NCBI RefSeq assembly: GCF_012726175.1
Contig: NZ_JAASAD010000014.1
Span: forward strand, 79,004-143,003
Origin: Micromonospora sp. HNM0581
Lineage (GTDB): Bacteria > Actinomycetota > Actinomycetes > Mycobacteriales > Micromonosporaceae
Direction of reading: 5' to 3'
Length of the DNA: 64,000 nt
The translations under genes were made by a program, and so were the position numbers. Positions 34,634 through 43,068 of the stretch are shown in pieces. The first letter of the stretch is position 1. Each line of letters opens with the position of its first letter. The notes under the pieces were generated by a model that was not told the origin of the DNA, did not search any database, and saw nothing but the letters and a program-made list of their open reading frames with translations.

Positions 34634-34795
34634 ACGGCATCGGCCTCATCAGCGTCAATCGTCAGCCGGCGATCGCCAGCAGGTTCCACACACTGGTCGT
34701 GCAGCCCACCAGCTTCTGCAACCTCGACTGCACCTACCGCTACAGATCTTGAATGGCTGGGTCATCCGGTCAGCGTCGTGTGGCACGGCGAGCCC
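34630..34795 (+). pseudogene. Remnant of a second radical SAM maturase gene
   Basis: Begins GTG with MNGIGLISVNRQPAIASRFH then TLVVQPTSFCNLDCTYR, closely matching amcB residues 1-36, but the third cluster cysteine (Cys37) is replaced by Arg. After a stop, and with roughly 60-90 bp missing, the DNA resumes at GHPVSVVWHGEP, the amcB GGE region with one Gly lost. Similarity ends near 34795. A dead paralogue of the intact gene at 30111. Confidence 0.85.
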
Positions 34796-34910
34796 CTTCG
34801 GGCCGCGGCGACCCGCCGAACCAGTCGGGGATCGACACCTCGCCCAGGCGCTCCGGCTCGACGAACTTGCACTGATTCCTGTTGACCTCATCCAGGGTCC
34901 AGGTGCTTCG

Positions 34911-35441
34911 ATGACAGCCATGGATCTTGACGGTTTGCGCATCGCTGTCACGGGCGCGGCACGTGGCACGGGTCGACTTCTTGCCGAGGCGTTCGCTGAA
35001 CGCGGTGCACACGTCTACCTCGCGGCCCGTAATGTAGTGGCCGCCCGGCAGGTTGCAGCTGTGATCAGTCAGCGGGATGCGGGGCGAGCGGATGCGTTTC
35101 ATGTGACCTTGCCGCACCGGATTCGGTTCGTGGTTTCGCCACGTCCTTGGCGGACCAGACGAACTACCTCGACGTACTGATCAACAACGGTGCCGCGTAC
35201 ATCGAAGGCGACGACCTGGCCGACGTAGGACGCCACGATCGAAAGCGTGATGGCCGCGGGCGGGACCGGCACCGTGCTGCTGATCCCGCCGGACTTCGTG
35301 CAGAACGGGCCACGGCAGGCAGACGGCGACCTTACTGCGCAGTCGGTCATCGACTGCGTGGCATTCGCAGTTGGTCAGCCAAGGGCTGCTTCATCCGGGA
35401 GTTCACTTCGAGCAGGTACAGACCTCACACTTCTGAACGCC
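34911..35441 (+). pseudogene. Short-chain dehydrogenase gene with several frameshifts
   Basis: Three fragments in different frames. ATG 34911 gives DLDGLRIAVTGAARGTGRLL with the Rossmann TGxxxGxG motif and an ARN strand end. From about 35150 another frame reads NYLDVLINNGAAY (SDR NNG motif). From about 35247 a third frame reads GTGTVLLIPPDFVQNGP and GDLTAQSVIDCVAF. The YxxxK active site is missing, so internal DNA was also deleted. The 115 bp before it (34796-34910) match nothing I recognise. Confidence 0.7.
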
Positions 35442-35563
35442 CGCCGCGGTTGTTCGCCCGAGAAGGTGTGGCGCGTCGCCCCGAGCCTGTCGGGGGCGGA
35501 CCCTGCTGATGGGTCCACCCCCGCATACCTCGCCCCGGCGGGTCGACCCGCCCCCAGCTGCGA

Positions 35564-36502
35564 CTACTCGGACTTGCCGAATGCGTCGACGCCGGTCAGC
35601 TCGGCAGAGAGCACCCAGAGTCGCTCGGCGGCCTCGCGGTCGGCCGGGTCTTCGAACGTCTTGAACACCGTGCACGTCTGGCAGTAGCCGCCGCCAGTGT
35701 CCGCCAGTCGCGGCGACGTCGCGGCCCAGACCTGGGTCGCGGCGCCCTGCTCGGGTGCCCGGAACTCGGGCAGCAGTGCGGTGCCGTTCTCGTCGATCCA
35801 ACCTGCGCCGACCATCTCCTCCTTGGTGAGGTGCCGCTGCAACGGGGTGAGGATGTACCCGGGATTCACGGAGAAGGCCCGCACCCCGGCCGCCCGGCCC
35901 AGCCGGTCGAGTTCGGCGGCGAAGAGGATGTTCGCCGACTTCGACTGGCTGTAAGCGGCCCACTTGTCGTAGCTGTTCTCGAAGTGCACGTCGTCCCAGT
36001 TGATGCGCGGGGTCTCACCGGCGCCGGAGGCGACGACGACGACTCGTGCGCCGCCGCCGGCGGTGAGTGCCGGCCAGAGCCGGTTGACCAGGGCGAAGTG
36101 CCCCAGGTGGTTGGTCGCGAACTGGGCCTCCCAGCCCTCACCCACCCGGGTCAGGGGGGTGGCCATGATGCCCGCGTTGTTGATCAGGATGTCGATGGGG
36201 TGACCTGCGGCGAGGACCCGGTCGGCGAAGTGCCGGACGCTGTCGAGGTCGGCGAGGTCGAGTTCGTCGACCTCCACTCCGGCGATCCCCGCGACCGCCT
36301 CCCGCGCGACGTCCGCACGTCGGGCTGGAACGAGAACCCGCGCGCCGGCGGCGGCGAGGGCACGGGTGGTCGCCAGGCCCAGGCCGGAGTATCCGCCGGT
36401 GACGATCGCGAATGTGCCGGAGAGGTCGATGCCGGAGAGCACCTCGGTCGCCGTGCTGTCGATCCCGAAACCCAGGTCGTCAGTTTGATCAGAAAGAGTC
36501 AT
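35564..36502 (-). CDS. SDR-family oxidoreductase (retinol dehydrogenase-like)
   Basis: 312 residues. Rossmann motif VTGGYSGLGLATTRAL near residue 32, LINNAGIMATPL near 104, the catalytic YSQSKSAN (Tyr and Lys four apart) near 185, and NPGYILTPL (the PG motif). Resembles the large group of light-dependent protochlorophyllide reductase/retinol dehydrogenase-like SDRs; substrate unknown. Start ATG 36502 has GGAAG six nt upstream; GTG 36523 is an alternative. It lies 40 bp after the GT2 gene and may be co-transcribed with the glycoconjugate locus. Confidence 0.85.
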   Translation of the reverse strand: MTLSDQTDDLGFGIDSTATEVLSGIDLSGTFAIVTGGYSGLGLATTRALAAAGARVLVPARRADVAREAVAGIAGVEVDELDLADLDSVRHFADRVLAAGHPIDILINNAGIMATPLTRVGEGWEAQFATNHLGHFALVNRLWPALTAGGGARVVVVASGAGETPRINWDDVHFENSYDKWAAYSQSKSANILFAAELDRLGRAAGVRAFSVNPGYILTPLQRHLTKEEMVGAGWIDENGTALLPEFRAPEQGAATQVWAATSPRLADTGGGYCQTCTVFKTFEDPADREAAERLWVLSAELTGVDAFGKSE

Positions 36503-36542
36503 CTTCAACTTCCGGTAGGGCACCGCTACTGCTGGCGCGGGG

Positions 36543-37556
36543 TCAGGCGGGGTTCTCGACGCGGTAGAGCCGCTGCGTCATTCGTGGGAACAGCAGTCCC
36601 TGCAGAATGCCGATGCTGGCAGCCACCGCCGAGGTGAGCGTCACCAATAGGTGAAGCACCGTGAATTGTAGTCCAAAAAGGATCCCGTGGTGGCGGTAGG
36701 CGTAGCCGTAGGTGCGCTTGTCGAGCCCGATGGCGATACCGGTCAGTACTATCGCGGCGAGCAGCGCCCAGGGTCCGACGAGCACCGAGGAGACGAGCGC
36801 GATCACCGCCGCGAGCAGGAAGGCACTGCCCAGTGCCCGATATCCGGTGCCGGCACCACCCGGAAGCTTGTTCAGCCGCAACCAGTTCGGCGCACCGAGC
36901 CGGGTACGGTTGAACACCTTGGTCAGCATCACCCGCAGCGTGCCGTCGTGGTCGTGCCGTCCCCGGATGGTGGGTACGGCCTTGACCTCGTACCGGGCGT
37001 TGAGCCGGAAGCCGTAGTCCTGCTCCTCGGTCCAGCGGAGCCGGTCGTTGAACTCGCCGATCTCAAGGAACGTAGCCTTCTTTATCGCGAAGAGAGCCGA
37101 GTGCAGACCCGGGATGGCGCCTTCGACCTCGCAGAACCAGACGTACTGTTGGATGGCGCGGTAACGCTTCACCAGGCTGTCGGGAAACATCGGTTCGGCC
37201 CGGTACATGCCGCAGATCGCGCCGAGTCGCGGCTCATCCCGCAGATGTTCGACGGCCCGCTCGACCGCGTCGGGATCGAGCGCGACATCGGAGTCCACAA
37301 AGAACAACACTTCACCCCTGGCGTGTCGGGCGCCCAGGTTCCGCGCTGTGGAGACACCGCTGTTCACCGGCACCTGCAGCACCGTGACGTCGAGTGCCTC
37401 GGCGATCGCCACCGAGTCGTCCGTGCTCGCGTCGTCGGCCACTATCACCTCGACGGCCGGGTACGTCTGGTTCTTCGCGGCTCTGATGCACTCGCCGATG
37501 GTGCTGGCGTAGTTGTAGTTCGGGATGATCACGGAGACGAGTGGCTGATCATTCAT
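36543..37556 (-). CDS. GT2-family glycosyltransferase, membrane-associated
   Basis: 337 residues from ATG 37556. GT-A motifs: VSVIIPNYNYASTIGECI at the N-terminus, VIVADDASTDDS, and VLFFVDSDVALDP (DxD-type metal site) near residue 95. The acceptor region contains WTEEQDYGFRL (ED-like catalytic motif). Two to three membrane helices follow from about residue 235. Likely transfers a sugar to a lipid-linked acceptor at the inner face. Overlaps the GT4 gene by 8 bp. Similar in layout to the GT2 at 41842, so the locus has two related GT2s. Confidence 0.9.
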   Translation of the reverse strand: MNDQPLVSVIIPNYNYASTIGECIRAAKNQTYPAVEVIVADDASTDDSVAIAEALDVTVLQVPVNSGVSTARNLGARHARGEVLFFVDSDVALDPDAVERAVEHLRDEPRLGAICGMYRAEPMFPDSLVKRYRAIQQYVWFCEVEGAIPGLHSALFAIKKATFLEIGEFNDRLRWTEEQDYGFRLNARYEVKAVPTIRGRHDHDGTLRVMLTKVFNRTRLGAPNWLRLNKLPGGAGTGYRALGSAFLLAAVIALVSSVLVGPWALLAAIVLTGIAIGLDKRTYGYAYRHHGILFGLQFTVLHLLVTLTSAVAASIGILQGLLFPRMTQRLYRVENPA

Positions 37557-38721
37557 CGGGCTCCAACCCTTCTTTGTCCCATCGGTGTTGCCGTGCCGCC
37601 GCGCGTCCGCGGAGGGTGGTGAAGAGAACCTCGTACGCGTCCAGCGACGCCGCCATGGAGAAACGCGCCCGGGCTGCCCGGGCCTTCTCCTCCTTCCACT
37701 GCCGTGGCTCCGCCGCCAGTTCCGAGATGGCCCGCTCAAGCGCGTGTGGATCCCGAGGCGGAACCACTCGGCCGAACCCGGTCGCGGCGACCGGATACCG
37801 GTTGCCGGGAAGATCAGTCGTCACCGACGGGATGCCGCTCATCATCGCCTCGGCCAGTACGGTGCCGAACGAACTGGTGACCGCCGGCAACGCGAACACG
37901 TCGACCGAGGCGTAGAAGTCGTTCACCTCCCGGCCGCGCAGTTCACCGAGGATCCGTACCCGACAGTCCCGGTCGATCTCGGACTGCACCGCCGTGAGAA
38001 CGCCACCGTCGACCTCGTGGTATTTGCCCGCGATCAGCAGTCGGGCGTCGGGATCGACGATCCGCTGGAACGCCCGGACCAGGTAGCCGATGCCCTTGTC
38101 CGCCACGATCCGGCCCAGGAAACCGACGTGCAGGCCGCCGGTCTCCCGGTATCGGGGCTCACCGCCCCGCCGGTCCAGGCACGGCGGGGCGATGGGGGTG
38201 AAGTTCCGATTACGGATGATCGGCCAGAACCGCGATGCGTACGCCTGGTCGTGGCTGCCCGCCACCACGGCGGCGGAGCGGCGGATGGCCGCTCGGGAGG
38301 CGATGTCCGAGGCGCGGGTGAAAGCCCGGCCCGACCAGCCTGCCGGCAGGTCCGGGTCGCTGTGCAGCATGCTCACCACCGGTACGCGCCGGGCTAGCGG
38401 TATCAGCAGGGCCGCCTCCGGCATCGGCAGGTTGAGGTGCAGCAGGGACGAGCTACGCGCCAGCTGACCGGCCAGGATCGGGTAGTGGGGGGCGACGAAT
38501 GCCCGGTTTGCCAGCATCAGCATCGGGGACCGGTAGATGTCCACGCCACCGGCGGTGTCCCGCAGCGGCAGCTCAGGATCGTGCTGGGCGGTGACGACAG
38601 CGACCCGCCAACCCCGATTGGCCATTCCCTCGGCGATGCTGCGTGCGGTCTGCGTGAAGCCACTGATGTGCGGCTCGTAGCAGGTGGCCGCTAACGTCAG
38701 ATCGTATTTCCTGTCCGGCAT
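37549..38721 (-). CDS. GT4-family glycosyltransferase
   Basis: 390 residues from ATG 38721 (TTG 38760 also in frame). GT-B fold: N-terminal ATCYEPHISGFTQTARSIAEGMANRG, HSDPDLP in the middle, and a C-terminal nucleotide-sugar domain starting HVGFLGRIVADKGIGYLVRAF, with FGTVLAEAMMSGIPSVTTD (E-x7-E motif region). It is clearly paralogous to the GT4 at 46760: both share PCLDRRGGE, YRETGG and the DKG..YLV blocks. Part of the minus-strand GT operon. Confidence 0.9.
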   Translation of the reverse strand: MPDRKYDLTLAATCYEPHISGFTQTARSIAEGMANRGWRVAVVTAQHDPELPLRDTAGGVDIYRSPMLMLANRAFVAPHYPILAGQLARSSSLLHLNLPMPEAALLIPLARRVPVVSMLHSDPDLPAGWSGRAFTRASDIASRAAIRRSAAVVAGSHDQAYASRFWPIIRNRNFTPIAPPCLDRRGGEPRYRETGGLHVGFLGRIVADKGIGYLVRAFQRIVDPDARLLIAGKYHEVDGGVLTAVQSEIDRDCRVRILGELRGREVNDFYASVDVFALPAVTSSFGTVLAEAMMSGIPSVTTDLPGNRYPVAATGFGRVVPPRDPHALERAISELAAEPRQWKEEKARAARARFSMAASLDAYEVLFTTLRGRAAARQHRWDKEGLEPDE

Positions 38722-38777
38722 GGCTACCGCATTCTCTGAGGTATCACTATGGCCGATCAACTAGCCCTGAGCACACG

Positions 38778-39887
38778 CTAGTGGCTCGTCTGTGACCACA
38801 TTCTTGGCGGTTTCTTGGGGGCCGGTGAAACCGCATTCGTGTGCTCCGGACCGGTCGCCCCCTGTGGCACGGCAGAGACTGCCGCGGGTGGGCGTCGCCG
38901 GATGATCGCCGCCGTCACCAGGAGGCCGACCCCCGCCGTGGCGAGTTCGCTGAGCGTCACCACGACCCGGCTGGCCAGCGCCACCACCCCGGCTACCGGA
39001 ACCGGCAGGATGACGCTGAGCGCGACCGTCACCACCACCTCGCGGACGCCGATGCCGTCCGGGGCGAACACGGCGACGACCCCGGCGACCGCGCCGAGAC
39101 CGAAGGCGCCGAGGCAGAGCGGCAGCGCCCGTAACGGCGGTGCCCCCATCGCCACGGCGAGAATCCACAGGTGGGCGCCCCCGATCACCCACGCCAGCAG
39201 TTGGGCGACGACCGCCTGCCGGATGCCGGTGCCACAGATCGCCGTCGACGGCTCCGGGCGGCGGCGCAGCCGGCCGATCAGGGTCGCCGCCCAGCCGATC
39301 AGACTGGGGCGGACCAGCACCGCCGCCACCGGCAGGACGGCCAGCAGGAGCCAGGCGGTCGACGCGCCGAAGACCTCCGGACCGGCGGCCAGTCCCACGG
39401 TGGCGCCGGTCAGCAGGCTCACCACCAGGGCCAGCAGCCAGGCCGCGCTCATCCGGCCCGCCGGTACGCCGATGGCCCTGCCCATCTCGACGCTGACCAG
39501 GAAACCCATCACCTTGCCGGGCACGTACTTGACCAGTTGTCCGAAGTAGAAGATCCGGGCCGCGTCCACGGCGGGGATCCGCTGGCCGACACCGGCGAGC
39601 ATGGCCCGCCAGGAAACCATGGTGGCGACCAGACCTGCGGCGTTGGCCAGGACTGCCAGGGCCGTCATCGTCGCGACGAAGCCGGGCCGTTGTCCGCGCA
39701 GCATGACGGCCACCGTGGACCAGTCCTGACCGCGTAGCGCGAGCACGATGAAGACCACGGTCACCGCCAGCAACAGGCCGATGAGTACCCGGCGGGCCAC
39801 CGGGCGCCACCGCCTCTTCGGCTCCGGGGATGCGGCTACGGCGATTCCCGGGAAGGTCTGCGGTGCGTCCAGTTCCTGTGTTGACAC
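38778..39887 (-). CDS. Flippase-like membrane protein (lysylphosphatidylglycerol synthase TM / UPF0104 type)
   Basis: 369 residues with about eight membrane helices. Family landmarks: IFYFGQLVKYVPGKVMGFLVSVEM (typical G+..P motif) and APDGIGVREVVV near the C-terminus. Proteins of this family act in lipid-linked glycan transfer or translocation (for example next to GTs in AglD-like systems). The soluble lysyl-transferase domain is absent. GTG 39887 has AGAAGG upstream. Sits between the SARP gene and the GT4 gene. Confidence 0.85.
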   Translation of the reverse strand: MSTQELDAPQTFPGIAVAASPEPKRRWRPVARRVLIGLLLAVTVVFIVLALRGQDWSTVAVMLRGQRPGFVATMTALAVLANAAGLVATMVSWRAMLAGVGQRIPAVDAARIFYFGQLVKYVPGKVMGFLVSVEMGRAIGVPAGRMSAAWLLALVVSLLTGATVGLAAGPEVFGASTAWLLLAVLPVAAVLVRPSLIGWAATLIGRLRRRPEPSTAICGTGIRQAVVAQLLAWVIGGAHLWILAVAMGAPPLRALPLCLGAFGLGAVAGVVAVFAPDGIGVREVVVTVALSVILPVPVAGVVALASRVVVTLSELATAGVGLLVTAAIIRRRPPAAVSAVPQGATGPEHTNAVSPAPKKPPRMWSQTSH

Positions 39888-39929
39888 GCGGCACCTTCTC
39901 CGATCGTGGAAAAGAGTCGAGCTGGTGGC

Positions 39930-41801
39930 TCACGCTAACCGCGAACCGCTTGCTTGTTCCTTGTTCGACGGCTCGCCGGTCATTTCTCCATCGGGGCCGG
40001 TGAAGCGTTCCCGGGCGTACAGTCGCAGCAGTTCACCCATTCGGTAACTGCCCGGCGTCGATGTCTCCAGCAGCTGCGCGTCGACCAGACGCTCCAGGAT
40101 GCGTTCGGTGTGTGCCTCCGAACGGGCGAGCACCTGAGCGGCGGTCGACCGGCTGAGTTCCGTCATCGACGACGTGCCCAGCAACTTGAACGCCTCGGCG
40201 ATGACACGCTCGGAGTGGTCCGCGCTGCCGGAGAGACGGTCGTAGGAGCCGGCCATGCTGGCCCGTAGACCGACTCCGTCGAACTCGAGATTGTCCAGCC
40301 GGCGACGCTCGTCGGCGAGCCGGTCGCGTAGCTCGGCGAGTGGCCATCTGGGGCGGGCCACGAGGCGGGCACCGACGATGCGCAGCGCCAGCGGAAGGCA
40401 CTCGCACCACTCGGCGATCGCGGTGGCGGCCGCTGGCTCCGCCGCTACCCGTTCCGCGCCGACCCAGTGGCTGAGTAACGCGACGGCGTCCGGGACGGTG
40501 AGCGGGCCGACGCGCAACTGGTGCACGTCGCTGAGCCCCGCCAGCGGCTGACGGCTGGTCACCAAGGTGCCGCAGCCTGCGCCGCTGGGCAGCAGCGGGC
40601 GTACCTGGTCGGCGTCGACGGCGTTGTCGAGGACCAGTAGCAGTCGACGCCCGGCGACGACCGAGCGGAACAGGGCCGCCGCCTCGTCGACCTGCTCCTG
40701 GTCGTAGCTCATGCTGACCCCGAGGGTGCGCAGCAGTCGGGCGAGGGCGTCGACCGGCGTCAGCGGTTCGGCGTTCACACTGGTGCCGCGCAGGGCGATG
40801 TACAACTGGCCGTCCGGGTACTGGCTGGTGAGCTTGTGGGCAGCGTGGATGGCCAGGGTTGATTTTCCCACCCCGGCGGTTCCGTAGATCGACACGACCG
40901 GGGCCGGGTCCCCGGTACCAGGGTTGAGCCAGTTCAGGATCGGCGTGAGGTCGTCGTGCCGGCCGGAGAAACGGACGATGTCGGCGGGTAGCTGCCGCGG
41001 CACGTGCCGGATCGGAGTGGTGACGGGACGGAGGTTGCCCGGGTACGGCTCGTCGAGTTCGCCGCGAAGGATGGCGACGTGCAGGTTGCGCAGTTCAGCC
41101 CCGGGCTCGGCGCCGAACTGCTCGACGACGAGCGCTCGGGTGTCGACGTAGTACTGCAACGCCTCCGGGGTACGTCCCATCGCGCAGAGCGCCCGCATCT
41201 GCAGCGAGACGAGCGGTTCGGCGAGCGGGTACGAGCCGAGGATCCGGGCCAGCCGTTCGGCGACCGCCTCCGGGTTACCGAGCCGTAGCTCCTCGGCTCC
41301 CCAGGCGCCGGCCAGGCTGATCAACTGGGATGCCACGCTGCGCCTGACCCGGTTGGCCCAGTCACTGGAAAGGGTGGCGAGTGGATCCCCCCGCCACAGG
41401 TCCATCGCCTCACGCAGTGCCGTGATCGGCCCGTCGTCGCCGGTCTGCCTCGTCGTGCGACCGACGTCGATGAGACGGTTCAATCGGTGCAGGTCCACCT
41501 GCTGACGCTCGACGTCCAGTACGTAACCGTCCCCGTGCCGACTCAGACCTATGGTCCTGCCGGAGTCGTCGTCGGCCTGTGCCAGGGCGCGACGCAGCCG
41601 GGCGACGTGGGCGTACAGGGCGCTGCGGGGTGCTTCCGGGGCGGCCGGTCCCCACACCCGTTCGGTCAGGGTGTCGATCGACACCGGCGTGCCGGCGTCC
41701 ACGGCCAGGGCCGCCAGGACCGCGCGACGCTGACGTGGCCCCACATCCAGCGGACCCTCCGTCGACTCCACCTCGACAGGTCCCAGTAGTCGAATCCTCA
41801 C
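39930..41801 (-). CDS. SARP-type regulator with BTAD and NB-ARC-like ATPase (AfsR-like)
   Basis: 623 residues. N-terminal winged helix of OmpR/SARP type (about 1-95: VGPRQRRAVLAALAVDAGTPVSIDTL, LYAHVARLRRAL), BTAD helical domain (about 95-245), then a STAND/NB-ARC ATPase with Walker A IYGTAGVGKSTLAIHAAH near residue 300, Walker B LLLVLDNAVDADQ, and a helical end. It lacks the C-terminal TPR array of full AfsR. GTG 41801 has GGAGAG upstream. It lies 40 bp behind a GT2 gene inside the minus-strand operon, an unusual place that points to control of this locus. Confidence 0.9.
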   Translation of the reverse strand: MRIRLLGPVEVESTEGPLDVGPRQRRAVLAALAVDAGTPVSIDTLTERVWGPAAPEAPRSALYAHVARLRRALAQADDDSGRTIGLSRHGDGYVLDVERQQVDLHRLNRLIDVGRTTRQTGDDGPITALREAMDLWRGDPLATLSSDWANRVRRSVASQLISLAGAWGAEELRLGNPEAVAERLARILGSYPLAEPLVSLQMRALCAMGRTPEALQYYVDTRALVVEQFGAEPGAELRNLHVAILRGELDEPYPGNLRPVTTPIRHVPRQLPADIVRFSGRHDDLTPILNWLNPGTGDPAPVVSIYGTAGVGKSTLAIHAAHKLTSQYPDGQLYIALRGTSVNAEPLTPVDALARLLRTLGVSMSYDQEQVDEAAALFRSVVAGRRLLLVLDNAVDADQVRPLLPSGAGCGTLVTSRQPLAGLSDVHQLRVGPLTVPDAVALLSHWVGAERVAAEPAAATAIAEWCECLPLALRIVGARLVARPRWPLAELRDRLADERRRLDNLEFDGVGLRASMAGSYDRLSGSADHSERVIAEAFKLLGTSSMTELSRSTAAQVLARSEAHTERILERLVDAQLLETSTPGSYRMGELLRLYARERFTGPDGEMTGEPSNKEQASGSRLA

Positions 41802-41841
41802 ATGCTCTCCCCGTCATCACGGCTGACGCTGGCCGGTGTAC

Positions 41842-42867
41842 CTAGTGCACGCCGACCGGCGTTCGATACCTCTGTCGGAAGCGCGCGTCGAGCACGTAGC
41901 GCAGGCCACCACTCAACGCGCCGGCGGAAATCGCGAGACTGTACAGAAAGCTGAGTAGCGCGCTCGGCAGGACCATCCGCCAGCCTGCGGTGCGTCGGAC
42001 GTAGTTCAACAGGGGGAGGTCGACGCCGATGAACCACGTCAGGAAGGCGATCGGGAGGGCCGCCAGGTAGGGGGAGAACAGCACCAGGGGGAGGCTGGTG
42101 GTGGTCAGAAGGGCGGCCGCGACCTCGGCGGGCCGGTGGGTGGCCTCCCGCTCGGGTTTCAGCTCGCGCTGCTTGAGGACGAGGGGAACCAGTGAACAGG
42201 CCCGGCGGTAGAGCTTCCGCAGGATCGAGGACAACTGGTCGTCGTCATCGTGGTAGCCGACCACGGACAGGGTGCGGGTGACCGGGTAGTTCTCCGCTAT
42301 CCGGAGGCTGAACTCGTGGTCCTCGTTGGCGTACTGGCCGCGCAGCCGCTCGTCGAACGCCCCGATGTGGTCGATGACCCGGCGAGGTACGGCGCCGCTG
42401 GCGAAGTGGCCGGTCCGTGCCGGCCCGAGTTTACGGGTGGCGCGGTAGTGGCCGTAGAGCACCTGCACCCACTCCACCACACCGTCGTCGACCAGTGGGC
42501 GGTCGCCGTAGACGCCCCAGACCGCGCCGTAGGACGGGTTCTCCTCGAAGATCCGGACGGCGTTGGCGACCGCGTCGGAGGCGAGGGCGACATCGGAGTC
42601 GAGGAAGAAGAGGATGTCGCCGCGGCTCGCGGCTATGCCGCGGTTGCGGGCGGGGCCGGCTCCGACGTTGTCGGTGAGTTCGATGAGAGTGCAATCGAGC
42701 TTTCTGACGATTTCCGGCGTTTCGTCGGTGCTCGCGTCGTCGACGACGATGACCTCGACCGACGAGTGGGTCTGGTGCAATGCCGAGAGGACGCTCAGGG
42801 CGATGGTCTTCCGGCTGTTGTGGCAGGGGATCACCACTGACACCAGTGGCGTCTCGGTAGGCTTCAT
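41842..42867 (-). CDS. GT2-family glycosyltransferase with C-terminal membrane helices
   Basis: 341 residues. VSVVIPCHNSRKTIALSVL, VIVVDDASTDET and ILFFLDSDVALASD (DxD) give the GT-A domain; YANEDHEFSLRI is the acceptor-side motif. Two or three helices follow from about residue 240. Start ATG 42867 with GAGGAGC upstream. First gene of the block GT2-SARP-flippase-GT4-GT2. Paralogous to the GT2 at 36543. Confidence 0.9.
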   Translation of the reverse strand: MKPTETPLVSVVIPCHNSRKTIALSVLSALHQTHSSVEVIVVDDASTDETPEIVRKLDCTLIELTDNVGAGPARNRGIAASRGDILFFLDSDVALASDAVANAVRIFEENPSYGAVWGVYGDRPLVDDGVVEWVQVLYGHYRATRKLGPARTGHFASGAVPRRVIDHIGAFDERLRGQYANEDHEFSLRIAENYPVTRTLSVVGYHDDDDQLSSILRKLYRRACSLVPLVLKQRELKPEREATHRPAEVAAALLTTTSLPLVLFSPYLAALPIAFLTWFIGVDLPLLNYVRRTAGWRMVLPSALLSFLYSLAISAGALSGGLRYVLDARFRQRYRTPVGVH

Positions 42868-43068
42868 TGATGCTCCTCGGGCAGGAAATCGGCTGCGCTG
42901 GGAGGTGGACGACGTACCTACTCGTCGGTTTCTCGTCGTCGAGAAGACCCGTCGACCACCCTAGTGCCTGATCGACATCGGTAGAAAGATCTCGATCGGT
43001 TCGATGTTCGGCAGAACGTCGAGACGGCCCGTCGCCGCGTGTTCCGGGCCAATGTGATGCTCACCTCG

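Noticed and set aside
34770..34910. Possible minus-strand gene fragment (NQCKFVEPERLGE) between the maturase remnant and the SDR pseudogene
   Set aside because: It looks like a conserved stretch, but I cannot link it to a family and it is only about 40 residues long.
24217..36540. Second attachment site (repeat of the tRNA-Lys 3' end)
   Set aside because: No copy of the tRNA 3' end was seen by eye in the island or its right border.
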